From Chloroflexota bacterium (GTDB lineage Bacteria > Chloroflexota > Dormibacteria > CF-121): a stretch of 9,238 nt of DNA. The notes under the pieces were generated by a model, which was given only the letters and a program-made list of their open reading frames with translations, was not told the DNA's origin and did no database searches. Shown in pieces: positions 1 through 5,864 of the stretch. Numbering within the stretch: the stretch's first letter is position 1; every line of letters begins with the position of its first letter. A program made the translations under genes and the position numbers. Where the stretch lies: the NCBI GenBank assembly GCA_005881235.1, contig VBEQ01000088.1, positions 1-9,238 of the forward strand, in the 5' to 3' direction.

Positions 1-1
1 C

Positions 2-337
2 ACCGTGGCCGTCGTCGTCTGGGATTTTCACCTCTTCTATCAAGACTTTCTGATCCTGACGTACCTGTGGGCACCGGCCTGGGCGGCCGTCGTCTTGCTG
101 AGTTTCTTTGTCTTCGGCCAGGGCAAAGTCCGGCCCGCGGTGCTGGCCTGGGTGATCGGAACCGCGGCCAGCCTCGTCTTCGTCAATTACCCGAACCTGT
201 TCTCGACCGCGTTTCCCGGCGCCCACTATCCTAACCAGCCGTTGATCGACGCGCTGCATGGCGCGGATATCTCGGGCGTCGCCAGCGTGCTGGTCGCGGC
301 CGGGTCATATCTAGGGCTTCGTCGAGTGATGGCATGA
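2..337 (+). CDS. NCS1-family permease, C-terminal part (gene starts before the window)
   Basis: This is the C-terminal end of an inner-membrane transporter. The frame is open to the left edge, so the GTG at 5 is probably an internal codon. About 111 residues are visible. Three hydrophobic stretches (roughly residues 16-38, 44-62 and 88-106, counted from the GTG) would be the last membrane helices. A Phe-Tyr-Gln-x-Phe-Leu segment followed by a Trp-Ala-Pro-Ala-Trp-Ala-Ala-Val helix, and a Gly-Ala-Asp-Ile-Ser motif opening the last helix, resemble the ends of cytosine permease (CodB) and CytX-type members of the nucleobase:cation symporter-1 family. The stop overlaps the thiD start (ATGA at 334-337). 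That coupling suggests the substrate is hydroxymethylpyrimidine (HMP) for thiamine salvage, as for CytX, but cytosine or another nucleobase remains possible. The family call is fairly secure; the substrate is inference. Confidence 0.72.
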   Translation, partial: TVAVVVWDFHLFYQDFLILTYLWAPAWAAVVLLSFFVFGQGKVRPAVLAWVIGTAASLVFVNYPNLFSTAFPGAHYPNQPLIDALHGADISGVASVLVAAGSYLGLRRVMA

Positions 338-1143
338 CGCTCCCGGTCGCGCTCTCGATCGCCGGCTCAGACTCCGGGGCCGGTGCCGGCATCCAGGCCG
401 ATCTGAAAACGTTCGCCGCGCTTGGCGTCTACGGCGTGACGGTCATCACCGCGATCACCGCCCAGAATACCGTCGGCGTCCGGGCCGTCCAGGAGGTCGA
501 TGCCGGCGTCATCGCCGCGCAGCTCGACGCCGTTGCCGATGATTTTTCGATTGCCGCACTCAAGACCGGAATGCTGTCGAGCGCGGCCATCATCGAAGTC
601 GTGGCCGCCGGCATCGAGCGGCATCGGCTCCGCCCCCTGGTCGTCGACCCGGTGATGATCGCCAAGAGCGGCGACCGCCTGCTCCGTGAAGACGCGGTCG
701 AGGCCCTCCGCCGGCGATTGCTGCCCCTGGCGCACCTCGTCACGCCAAACATTCCGGAAGCCGAAGCGCTGTCCGGCCGAACGATCCGGACTCGGGACGA
801 CCGCGTGGCCGCGGCCCGCGCCATCCTGGAATTGGGAGCGCAGGCGGTCGTGATCAAAGGCGGCCACGCGCAGGACGATCCGATCGTCGACCTGCTGGTC
901 GATGGCCAGGGTGTCCACGAGTATCCTGCTCCGAGAATCGTGACCACCAGTACACACGGAACCGGCTGCACCTTCTCCGCGGCGATTACGGCCGCACTGG
1001 CCGCCGGCCTGGATCTGGCGCGTGCCGTGGCCGAGGCTCGCGACTATGTCTCGCGCGCCCTGGCGTCGGCGCCCGCGCTGGGACACGGGCACGGTCCGCT
1101 GAATCATTTCCCCGCCATGCCGGTGGCGCATGCTCGTCGCTGA
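334..1143 (+). CDS. thiD: Hydroxymethylpyrimidine / phosphomethylpyrimidine kinase
   Basis: ThiD phosphorylates HMP to HMP-P and then to HMP-PP, the pyrimidine donor for thiamine phosphate synthase, in the cytoplasm. The 269-residue product has the usual ThiD length and is a ribokinase-fold protein. Visible landmarks are the N-terminal Gly-Ser-Asp-Ser-Gly-Ala-Gly-Ala-Gly-Ile-Gln-Ala-Asp-Leu-Lys-Thr block (residues 11-26), the substrate-binding Thr-Ala-Gln-Asn-Thr with Gln44, the Val-Asp-Pro-Val-Met segment, Thr-Pro-Asn-Ile-Pro-Glu-Ala-Glu, Lys-Gly-Gly-His, and the anion-hole motif Gly-Thr-Gly-Cys with Cys212, matching the catalytic Cys of characterised ThiD. The ATG at 334 overlaps the permease stop by 4 bases, with only a weak GAG upstream, so translation is probably coupled. 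The 3' end overlaps the next gene by 14 bases. Pairing with a permease points to salvage of external HMP. No other thi gene lies in the window. Confidence 0.95.
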   Translation: MTLPVALSIAGSDSGAGAGIQADLKTFAALGVYGVTVITAITAQNTVGVRAVQEVDAGVIAAQLDAVADDFSIAALKTGMLSSAAIIEVVAAGIERHRLRPLVVDPVMIAKSGDRLLREDAVEALRRRLLPLAHLVTPNIPEAEALSGRTIRTRDDRVAAARAILELGAQAVVIKGGHAQDDPIVDLLVDGQGVHEYPAPRIVTTSTHGTGCTFSAAITAALAAGLDLARAVAEARDYVSRALASAPALGHGHGPLNHFPAMPVAHARR

Positions 1144-1762
1144 ACGAGATCTCGAGTACCTGGAGGGCGTCCATCCGCCACTGGGGCCGGTCCTCGAGGA
1201 GATGCTCACGACCGGACGAAGCGAGGGCGTGCCGATCGTCAACCCCGCCGCGGGCCGCCTGCTCCGTGTGCTGGTGACAGCGCTCGCCCCCAAGCGCGTC
1301 CTCGAGATCGGCACGGCGATCGGCTTTTCGACCCTGTGGATGGCGAGCGCGCTTCCTTTAGGTGGCCGTATCGACACGATCGATCCCGACCGAAGCCGCA
1401 CCGACCGGGCGCGGCGTTACTGGCTGCGGGCCGGCGTCACCGACCGGGTGCGGGTGATCAACGAGCCGGCGCTGCGCGTGCTGCCCCGGCTCGCCCCGGG
1501 TATCGAGTTCGCCTTCATCGATGCCCTCAAGCCCGAGTACGCCGCGTATCTTGACGCGCTGTTGCCGAAGATGGCGCCCGGCGGAATGATCACGGTCGAC
1601 AACGTGCTCTGGAGCGGCCGGATCGCTGCCGGTGAGCACGACGAGAATACCGATGCCCTGCGCGCCTTCAACGAAAAATTCCTGCACCACGAGCAACTCG
1701 AGGCATCCGTCCTGCCGGTCGGCGACGGCTTCGGCATCGGCGTCGTCCGCCCGCACGGCTAA
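1130..1762 (+). CDS. SAM-dependent O-methyltransferase (Methyltransf_3 / COMT-like)
   Basis: This 210-residue protein belongs to the cation-dependent catechol/caffeoyl-CoA O-methyltransferase family, close to bacterial YrrM-like enzymes in length and layout. SAM-binding motif I is Glu-Ile-Gly-Thr-Ala-Ile-Gly-Phe at residues 59-66. An acidic Asp-Pro-Asp follows at the end of strand 2. The likely metal ligands are Asp131 (Phe-Ile-Asp-Ala-Leu-Lys), Asp157 and Asn158 (Val-Asp-Asn-Val-Leu-Trp-Ser-Gly), matching the Asp-Asp-Asn set of rat COMT. The family moves a methyl group from SAM to a hydroxyl on small, often catechol-like substrates; the substrate here is unknown. The ATG lies inside the last codons of thiD (14-base overlap), so the two are probably co-translated, although no functional link to thiamine is evident. 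Another member of the tRNA-modifying TrmR branch of this family cannot be excluded. Confidence 0.88.
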   Translation: MLVAERDLEYLEGVHPPLGPVLEEMLTTGRSEGVPIVNPAAGRLLRVLVTALAPKRVLEIGTAIGFSTLWMASALPLGGRIDTIDPDRSRTDRARRYWLRAGVTDRVRVINEPALRVLPRLAPGIEFAFIDALKPEYAAYLDALLPKMAPGGMITVDNVLWSGRIAAGEHDENTDALRAFNEKFLHHEQLEASVLPVGDGFGIGVVRPHG

Positions 1763-1791
1763 CAGAGTCGCCGGGCGCTAAAGTTTCACGG

Positions 1792-2778
1792 TTGCCCACT
1801 GACGCTGAGGGACTCACTGAAGAGCGCGTGCTCGAGGCGTATCGCACCGTGCTGCGGGCTCGCGCGCTCGACGACCGGCGCTTCGTCTTGAACCGCGCCG
1901 GCAAGCTGGCTTTCATCATCTCGCCGCGCGGGCATGAGGTCGCGCAGGTCGCCGCCATCGCCGCCCTGCAACCGGGACGCGATCGGTTCTGTCTGTACTA
2001 TCGGAATTTCGCCGCCGCGCTGGCCTGCGGCTTCACCGCCGAAGAGCTCATGCTCGCCGCGTTCGCCCGCGCCGCCGACCCCTCGAGTGGTGGACGCCAG
2101 ACTCCTGGGAACTTCGGCAGCCGCCGCCGCGGCGTCGTGATCGGATCGAGTACCGTCGGTCCCCAGATCCCCAAGGCGGCTGGGATCGGCCTGGCCTTGA
2201 AGTGGAGAGGGGAGGGGGCCCTCTGCTACGTGAGTTTTGGCGAGGGGGCGACCAGCCAGGGCGACTTCCACGAAGGTCTCAACTTCGCGGCCATCCATCA
2301 CTGCCCGGTGATTTTTTTCTGCGAGAACAACCACTGGGCGATCTCCGTGCCGCAAGCGCTGCAAGTGGCGGGACCCGGGGTGGCGGAACGCGCGGCCGCC
2401 TACGGCATTCCCGGCGTGAGAATCAGCGGCGATGATTTTTATGCCGTGCATGCCGCCGTCTTCGAAGCGGCCGAGCGCGCGCGCTCCGGCGGCGGCCCGA
2501 CCCTGATCGAAGCCGAGGTCCTGCGCCTGCAATCCCATTCCACCGACGACGACCAGCGAGCCTACCGTGACCCGGCTGAGCTCGCTGCGGAGGCGTTGAA
2601 AGATCCCATTCCACGGATGCGCGACGCGTTGATCACCCGTGGTTGGCTGTCGCCACAGGCCGATCAGGCGATGCGTGACGAGGTCAATCGCGAAGTGGAG
2701 AAGGCGACCGAGGCGGCGGAGGCCGCACCCGAGCCGGAGCCGGGCTCGCTGGGCCGGCACGTGTACGCCGATGCCTGA
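1792..2778 (+). CDS. Branched-chain-type 2-oxoacid dehydrogenase E1, alpha subunit
   Basis: This is the alpha subunit of a thiamine-diphosphate-dependent 2-oxoacid dehydrogenase E1 (alpha2-beta2), which decarboxylates a 2-oxo acid and passes the acyl group to lipoyl-E2. The 328 residues show an Arg-Gly-His-Glu segment, the Tyr-Tyr-Arg block, Pro-Ser-Ser-Gly-Gly-Arg-Gln, and the ThDP/Mg motif from Gly150-Glu151-Gly152 to Asn179-Asn180 with the normal 30-residue spacing. The Gly-Glu-Gly form (rather than Gly-Asp-Gly) and the His-Ser-Thr-Asp-Asp-Asp...Tyr-Arg loop resemble branched-chain ketoacid E1 alpha more than pyruvate E1 alpha. The C-terminus is acidic and Pro-rich. The TTG at 1792 is chosen because no other start lies between the previous stop (1762) and the conserved N-terminus; no clear ribosome site is seen. 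It follows the methyltransferase by 29 bases and overlaps the beta gene by 8. Pyruvate or acetoin as substrate is a lesser possibility. Confidence 0.9.
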   Translation: MPTDAEGLTEERVLEAYRTVLRARALDDRRFVLNRAGKLAFIISPRGHEVAQVAAIAALQPGRDRFCLYYRNFAAALACGFTAEELMLAAFARAADPSSGGRQTPGNFGSRRRGVVIGSSTVGPQIPKAAGIGLALKWRGEGALCYVSFGEGATSQGDFHEGLNFAAIHHCPVIFFCENNHWAISVPQALQVAGPGVAERAAAYGIPGVRISGDDFYAVHAAVFEAAERARSGGGPTLIEAEVLRLQSHSTDDDQRAYRDPAELAAEALKDPIPRMRDALITRGWLSPQADQAMRDEVNREVEKATEAAEAAPEPEPGSLGRHVYADA

Positions 2779-3757
2779 GCGCACGCTGGTCCAGGCCGTG
2801 CGCGACGCGCTCTACGAAGAAATGGAGCGTGACGATCGGGTCTGCGTGCTCGGCCAGGACGTCGGCCGCAAGGGTGGCGTCTTCAAAGCGACCGAGGGCC
2901 TCCAGCAGCGCTTCGGCGCCGAGCGCGTGATGGACATGCCACTGGCGGAGTCGAGTATCGCGGCCGTCGCTCAGGGCCTGGCACTCGAGGGCTTCACGCC
3001 GGTGGCCGAGATGCAGTTTGCCGACTACAGTTATCCCGCGTTCAACCAGATCGTCAACGAAATCGCGAAAGTCCGCTACCGGTCAAACGGCGATTTTTCC
3101 TGTCCCCTCGTGATTCGCGCTCCAACCGGTGGCGGGGTTCGCGGTGCCCTCTACCATTCGCAGTCCCCCGAGGCCTTTTACTGCCACGTGCCGGGACTCA
3201 AAGTTGTCCTGCCCTCGACGCCGGCCGATGCCAAAGGTTTGCTCAAGACGGCAATTCGAGATCCGGACCCGGTTATCTTCCTCGAGCCGAAGAAGCTCTA
3301 TCGCGCCGAGCGGCAGGAGGTAGCTCAGGGCGAGGCCGCCCTGCTTTCCCTCGGCTCAGCGGCGGTCGTTCGCCAGGGCAGAGATCTGACGGCTGTCACC
3401 TACGGGTACATGCGGGCGGTGACGATGCAGGCGGCCGCCAAACTGCGTCCTGACGGCATCGAGGTGGAGGTGATCGACCTGCGCACGCTCCGCCCATGGG
3501 ATGTCGAGACCTGCGTGCGCTCCATCCAGAAAACCGGCCGCCTGGCGGTGGTGTACGAGGCCAACCGGAGCGGTGGATTCGGCGCGGAAGTCGTGGCTGA
3601 GCTCGCTGAGCGTTGCTTTGCGAGCCTGGATGCCCCGGTCAGCCGGATCGCCAGCCCGGACGTCCCCGCCATGCCATTCAGCCCGGCGCTGGAGCACGCC
3701 TTCATGCTCAACCCGGACAAGGTGGCGGACGGCTTACGGCGGGTCGCCCGCTACTGA
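2771..3757 (+). CDS. Branched-chain-type 2-oxoacid dehydrogenase E1, beta subunit
   Basis: This is the partner subunit of the preceding E1 alpha. The 328 residues have the normal length for E1 beta. The N-terminal transketolase-like pyrimidine-binding half contains Leu-Gly-Gln-Asp-Val-Gly, the ThDP-activating glutamate (Pro-Leu-Ala-Glu60-Ser), Gln-Phe-Ala-Asp-Tyr, Arg-Ala-Pro-Thr-Gly-Gly-Gly and His-Ser-Gln-Ser-Pro-Glu-Ala. The C-terminal transketolase half contains Asp-Leu-Arg-Thr-Leu-Arg-Pro-Trp-Asp and the Pro-Ala-Met-Pro-Phe-Ser segment. The frame is open further upstream (to 2639), but the ATG at 2771 is the right start: the conserved N-terminus begins there and everything before it overlaps the alpha gene. 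The 8-base overlap with alpha suggests coupled, equimolar translation. No E2 (lipoyl acyltransferase) or E3 follows; the next 224 bases are non-coding. The E2/E3 partners must be encoded elsewhere. Confidence 0.92.
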   Translation: MPERTLVQAVRDALYEEMERDDRVCVLGQDVGRKGGVFKATEGLQQRFGAERVMDMPLAESSIAAVAQGLALEGFTPVAEMQFADYSYPAFNQIVNEIAKVRYRSNGDFSCPLVIRAPTGGGVRGALYHSQSPEAFYCHVPGLKVVLPSTPADAKGLLKTAIRDPDPVIFLEPKKLYRAERQEVAQGEAALLSLGSAAVVRQGRDLTAVTYGYMRAVTMQAAAKLRPDGIEVEVIDLRTLRPWDVETCVRSIQKTGRLAVVYEANRSGGFGAEVVAELAERCFASLDAPVSRIASPDVPAMPFSPALEHAFMLNPDKVADGLRRVARY

Positions 3758-3772
3758 CGGCGCTGCGCCATG

Positions 3773-3823
3773 AAAAATCTGTGAGAAAAACCGATGCAAA
3801 ACCGGGCGGTTCTCTCCTATACT
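3773..3823 (+). promoter_or_regulatory. Candidate promoter for the D-aminopeptidase/trpD unit
   Basis: A -10-like TATACT lies at 3818-3823 (5 of 6 matches to TATAAT). The best -35 candidates, TGCAAA at 3795-3800 or the overlapping ATGCAA, match poorly. Upstream are three A-runs (3773-3777, 3786-3790, 3798-3801) whose centres are about 12-13 bases apart, roughly one helical turn, as in curved DNA or UP elements. Transcription would begin near 3829-3831. The weak -35 keeps this tentative. Confidence 0.4.
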
Positions 3824-3828
3824 TTCCG

Positions 3829-3869
3829 GTGGGGTTCTTGTTCCAAGCCCCCCGGAACCAGGACCCCAC
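3829..3869 (+). promoter_or_regulatory. Long imperfect inverted repeat / leader RNA hairpin
   Basis: The arm at 3829-3844 pairs with 3854-3869 over 16 positions: 14 Watson-Crick pairs, one G-U and one T/C mismatch, closing a 9-base C-rich loop (3845-3853). The stem starts where the transcript from the TATACT box would start, so the mRNA would carry a 5'-terminal hairpin. A competing fold uses 3824-3829 with 3852-3857, 3831-3834 with 3848-3851, and 3837-3840 with 3844-3847. Since no T-run follows, it does not look like an intrinsic terminator. Possible roles are mRNA protection, a protein-binding site or part of a cis-regulatory RNA. Confidence 0.6.
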
Positions 3870-3876
3870 TTCCTCC

Positions 3877-3900
3877 TTCGGGCGATCCAACCTGCCCGAA
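3877..3900 (+). repeat. Perfect 7-bp inverted repeat in the leader
   Basis: TTCGGGC at 3877-3883 and GCCCGAA at 3894-3900 can form a perfect 7-pair stem with a 10-base loop. The 3' arm can instead pair over six bases with TCGGGC at 3919-3924, so the two pairings exclude each other. No T-run follows. It may be a second leader stem; short stems also occur by chance in GC-rich DNA. Confidence 0.4.
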
Positions 3901-3904
3901 TTGC

Positions 3905-3914
3905 CAAACGTTTG
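3905..3914. repeat. 10-base perfect palindrome CAAACGTTTG
   Basis: This perfect palindrome sits in the leader between the 7-bp inverted repeat and the G-run array. As DNA it could be a binding site for a dimeric regulator; as RNA it would not make a stable hairpin because there is no loop. With no second copy nearby, this is only a candidate. Confidence 0.25.
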
Positions 3915-3928
3915 CCCCTCGGGCGGCT

Positions 3929-3950
3929 GGGGGGAGGGTTGGGCGGGGGG
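3929..3950 (+). other. Four-tract G-quadruplex motif on the coding strand
   Basis: Four G-runs of 6, 3, 3 and 6 bases are separated by loops of 1, 2 and 1 base (A, TT, C); a further GGG lies just upstream at 3921-3923. This meets the standard G3+/loop 1-7 rule with very short loops, which generally favour stable quadruplexes. It is on the coding strand, so it would also occur in the mRNA, ending 31 bases before the TTG start of the D-aminopeptidase. It could affect translation initiation or polymerase passage. The motif is seen directly; any function is inference. Confidence 0.6.
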
Positions 3951-3981
3951 TCCAGCCGACCGTCCCTAGAATGGGAACGCT

Positions 3982-4857
3982 TTGGCTACCACCCGGCGGA
4001 CGGCTGCCTCGAAACGGAACGGCGTCTTCATTTCCGTCGACATGGAGGGGATGGCGGGCATCGTGCACCTGCAGCAGGTGATGCGGGGCATGCCCGAGTA
4101 CGAACGTTCGTGCCGTTTGATGACCGCGGAGACCAACGCCGCCGTCGCCGGAGCGCGGCGCGCCGGCGCCACCCGCATCGTCGTCAACGACTCGCACGGC
4201 GACATGCGCAACTTTCTGCTGGATGAGCTCGATGAAGGGGTCGAGATCATCACGGGCGCGGACAAGCCGTACTCCATGGGGGCCGGGCTCGACCCGACCT
4301 TCCAGGTCGCCTTCTTCGTCGGCTACCACGCATCCGTGGGGCGCGAGCGCGCCATCATGGATCACACCTACGGCGGTCGGACGGTCTACGGGTTGCGCAT
4401 CAACGGCCGCGAGCAGAGCGAGGCGACCCTGAACGCCGCGCTCGCCGGCAGCTTCGGCGTCCGCACCGCCCTGATTACCGGCGACCAGGCCACCATCGAC
4501 GAAGCCGTCGCGGAGCTGCCCGGCATCGAAGGCGTCGTCGTCAAGGAGGCGCTCGGCCGGCAGGCGGCTCGCTCGCTCCACCCGGTCGAGGCCTGCCGCC
4601 GGATCGAGGCGGGGGCCTATCGCGCCTATGCGCAACAGGCCGGGCGCCCCTTGTATCAGCCGAAGGGGCCCTTTGTGCTCGAGATCGACTGGATGAACGC
4701 GAGCATGGCCGATCTCTGCGTCGAGCTCCCGGAAGTCGAACGCGCGGGTGGGCGGACCGTCCGCTACCGGACGGCCGACTTCCAGACCTGCTACCGGATG
4801 CTGTTGGCGCTGCTGGTCATGGCGACGCCCGCCGCTTACCAGTACCCGCGCCCGTGA
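3982..4857 (+). CDS. M55-family D-aminopeptidase (DppA-like zinc peptidase)
   Basis: The family is exemplified by Bacillus subtilis DppA, a cytoplasmic zinc peptidase that removes N-terminal D-amino acids, chiefly D-Ala, from short peptides. The 291-residue product has the family's zinc site: Asp20-Met-Glu22 in the N-terminal strand, His72 (Asn-Asp-Ser-His-Gly), His116 (Gly-Tyr-His-Ala) and Glu147 (Ser-Glu-x-x-x-Asn-Ala), plus the likely nucleophile His128 (Met-Asp-His-Thr). Spacings match DppA closely. The TTG at 3982 is the only possible start: an in-frame TAG lies at 3967 and the next in-frame ATG is inside the Asp-x-Glu motif. A structured leader lies upstream. The gene ends in GTGA, overlapping the trpD start, so the two should be translated together. 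A role in recycling D-amino-acid peptides from cell wall or environment is likely but not shown. Confidence 0.9.
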   Translation: MATTRRTAASKRNGVFISVDMEGMAGIVHLQQVMRGMPEYERSCRLMTAETNAAVAGARRAGATRIVVNDSHGDMRNFLLDELDEGVEIITGADKPYSMGAGLDPTFQVAFFVGYHASVGRERAIMDHTYGGRTVYGLRINGREQSEATLNAALAGSFGVRTALITGDQATIDEAVAELPGIEGVVVKEALGRQAARSLHPVEACRRIEAGAYRAYAQQAGRPLYQPKGPFVLEIDWMNASMADLCVELPEVERAGGRTVRYRTADFQTCYRMLLALLVMATPAAYQYPRP

Positions 4858-5864
4858 CGCCGGCAGAGGCGATCGAGCAACTGCTCCAGGGGACCGCGCT
4901 GCGCCGCGACCAGGCGCGCGACGTGATGGACCAGGTCATGGCCGGTGAAGTCACCACGGGGCAGCTGGCCGGCCTCTTGATCGCGCTGCGAGCCAAGGGT
5001 GAAACCGTCGAGGAGATGACCGGTTTCGTCGAGTCGATGCGGGCGCATGCGACGCCGCTGGAGCTCCCGCCCGGTGCGATCGATACCTGCGGCACCGGGG
5101 GCGACCGCGCCGGGACGTTCAATATCTCCACCGCCGCTGCTCTGGTCGCGGCCGGCGCGGGGATCCCGGTAGCGAAGCACGGCAACCGCGCGGCGTCGAG
5201 CCGATGCGGGAGCGCTGACGTGCTCGAGGCGCTCGGGGTGGACATCACGCTCGACGCGAACGGCGTCCGTCGGTGTGTCGACGTCGCCGGCATGGGCTTC
5301 TGCTTCGCGCCCACCTTCCATCCGGCGATGCGCCACGCTGGTCCCGCCCGCCGCGAGCTCGGTGTCCGGACGGTCTTCAACGTGCTCGGCCCGCTGGCGA
5401 ATCCCGGCCGGGTGCGCCGGCAGGCACTGGGCGTCGGGGCGGCCCCCCTGGCACCTCTGATGGTCCGCGTGCTGAAGGACCTCGGTCATGAGCGGGCCCT
5501 GGTGTTCTACGGGAAGGACGGTCTCGACGAGCTCACGACCACCGGCGGCTCGCGCGTGTTCGAACTGCGAGACGGTGGGGTGAGGGAGTACGAGCTCGAC
5601 CCGCTGGACCTCGGCCTCAGCCGGTCGAAACCCGAGGATCTGTTGGGCGGCACGCCGCCCGAAAACGCCGACCTTCTGCGTCGCGTTCTGGACGGCGAAA
5701 GCGGACCGCGCCGGGACGTCGTGCTGCTCAACGCGGCCGCGGCGGTGCTGGCCGCGGGCCGCGCGGATGACTGGCCACAGGCCGTGACCGTGGCCCGAGA
5801 ATCGCTCGACAGCAAGCGGGCCCGGCAGGTCCTCGACCGCCTGGTCGAGACGTCGAAGAGTTAG
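4854..5864 (+). CDS. trpD: Anthranilate phosphoribosyltransferase
   Basis: TrpD joins anthranilate to PRPP to give phosphoribosylanthranilate, the second dedicated step of tryptophan synthesis. At 336 residues it has the usual length, with an N-terminal helical domain (about residues 1-70) and the phosphoribosyltransferase domain. Motifs are the PRPP loop Asp77-Thr-Cys-Gly-Thr-Gly-Gly-Asp84, Asn90-Ile-Ser-Thr, Lys108-His-Gly-Asn-Arg112 followed by Ser-Ser-Arg-Cys-Gly-Ser-Ala-Asp, a Pro-Thr-Phe-His-Pro-Ala segment for anthranilate binding, Phe-Asn-x-Leu-Gly-Pro-Leu-Ala-Asn-Pro, and the metal-binding Asp225-Glu226. The GTG start overlaps the previous stop (GTGA, 4854-4857); no ribosome site is visible, so coupling is likely. 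The usual neighbours trpG, trpC, trpF and trpE are absent, so the trp genes are scattered or continue elsewhere. Thymidine phosphorylase-like relatives share the fold but not these motifs. Confidence 0.95.
   Translation: MTPAEAIEQLLQGTALRRDQARDVMDQVMAGEVTTGQLAGLLIALRAKGETVEEMTGFVESMRAHATPLELPPGAIDTCGTGGDRAGTFNISTAAALVAAGAGIPVAKHGNRAASSRCGSADVLEALGVDITLDANGVRRCVDVAGMGFCFAPTFHPAMRHAGPARRELGVRTVFNVLGPLANPGRVRRQALGVGAAPLAPLMVRVLKDLGHERALVFYGKDGLDELTTTGGSRVFELRDGGVREYELDPLDLGLSRSKPEDLLGGTPPENADLLRRVLDGESGPRRDVVLLNAAAAVLAAGRADDWPQAVTVARESLDSKRARQVLDRLVETSKS

Larger units (their letters stand above)
3758..3981 (+). other. 224-base non-coding region: leader before the D-aminopeptidase gene
   Basis: No convincing gene lies here. 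The only open plus-strand frames run in from the E1 beta gene in the wrong frame. The region starts with an A-rich patch (3773-3801) that stands out from the GC-rich background, then a TATACT box, a long inverted repeat (3829-3869), a shorter perfect one (3877-3883 with 3894-3900), a 10-base palindrome (3905-3914) and a G-run array (3929-3950). There is no T-rich tract after any stem, so no intrinsic terminator for the E1 genes can be called. This density of structure suggests the start of a new transcription unit with a folded leader. What it senses, if anything, is unknown. Confidence 0.6.

Noticed and set aside
367..1401. Minus-strand open frame of 344 codons opposite thiD and the methyltransferase.
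   Set aside because: Arg/Gly/Asp-rich translation without domain signals, opposite two clearly recognised genes.
2236..2256. Gly-Glu-Gly in place of Gly-Asp-Gly in the E1 alpha cofactor motif as an inactivating change.
   Set aside because: Functional branched-chain E1 alpha proteins, including the human one, carry the same Glu form, so it is a subtype marker.
3755..3771. Small GGCG-CTG-CGCC stem right after the E1 beta stop as a terminator.
   Set aside because: The stem is only 4 bp and no T-tract follows.
3824..3900. tRNA-like arrangement of stems in the leader.
   Set aside because: There is no acceptor stem, anticodon arm or T-loop consensus, and the stems do not fit a cloverleaf.
3613..3969. 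Plus-strand open frame of 118 codons across the E1 beta end and the leader.
   Set aside because: It is a shadow of the E1 beta gene, then low-complexity sequence with no recognisable domain; the leader explains the rest.
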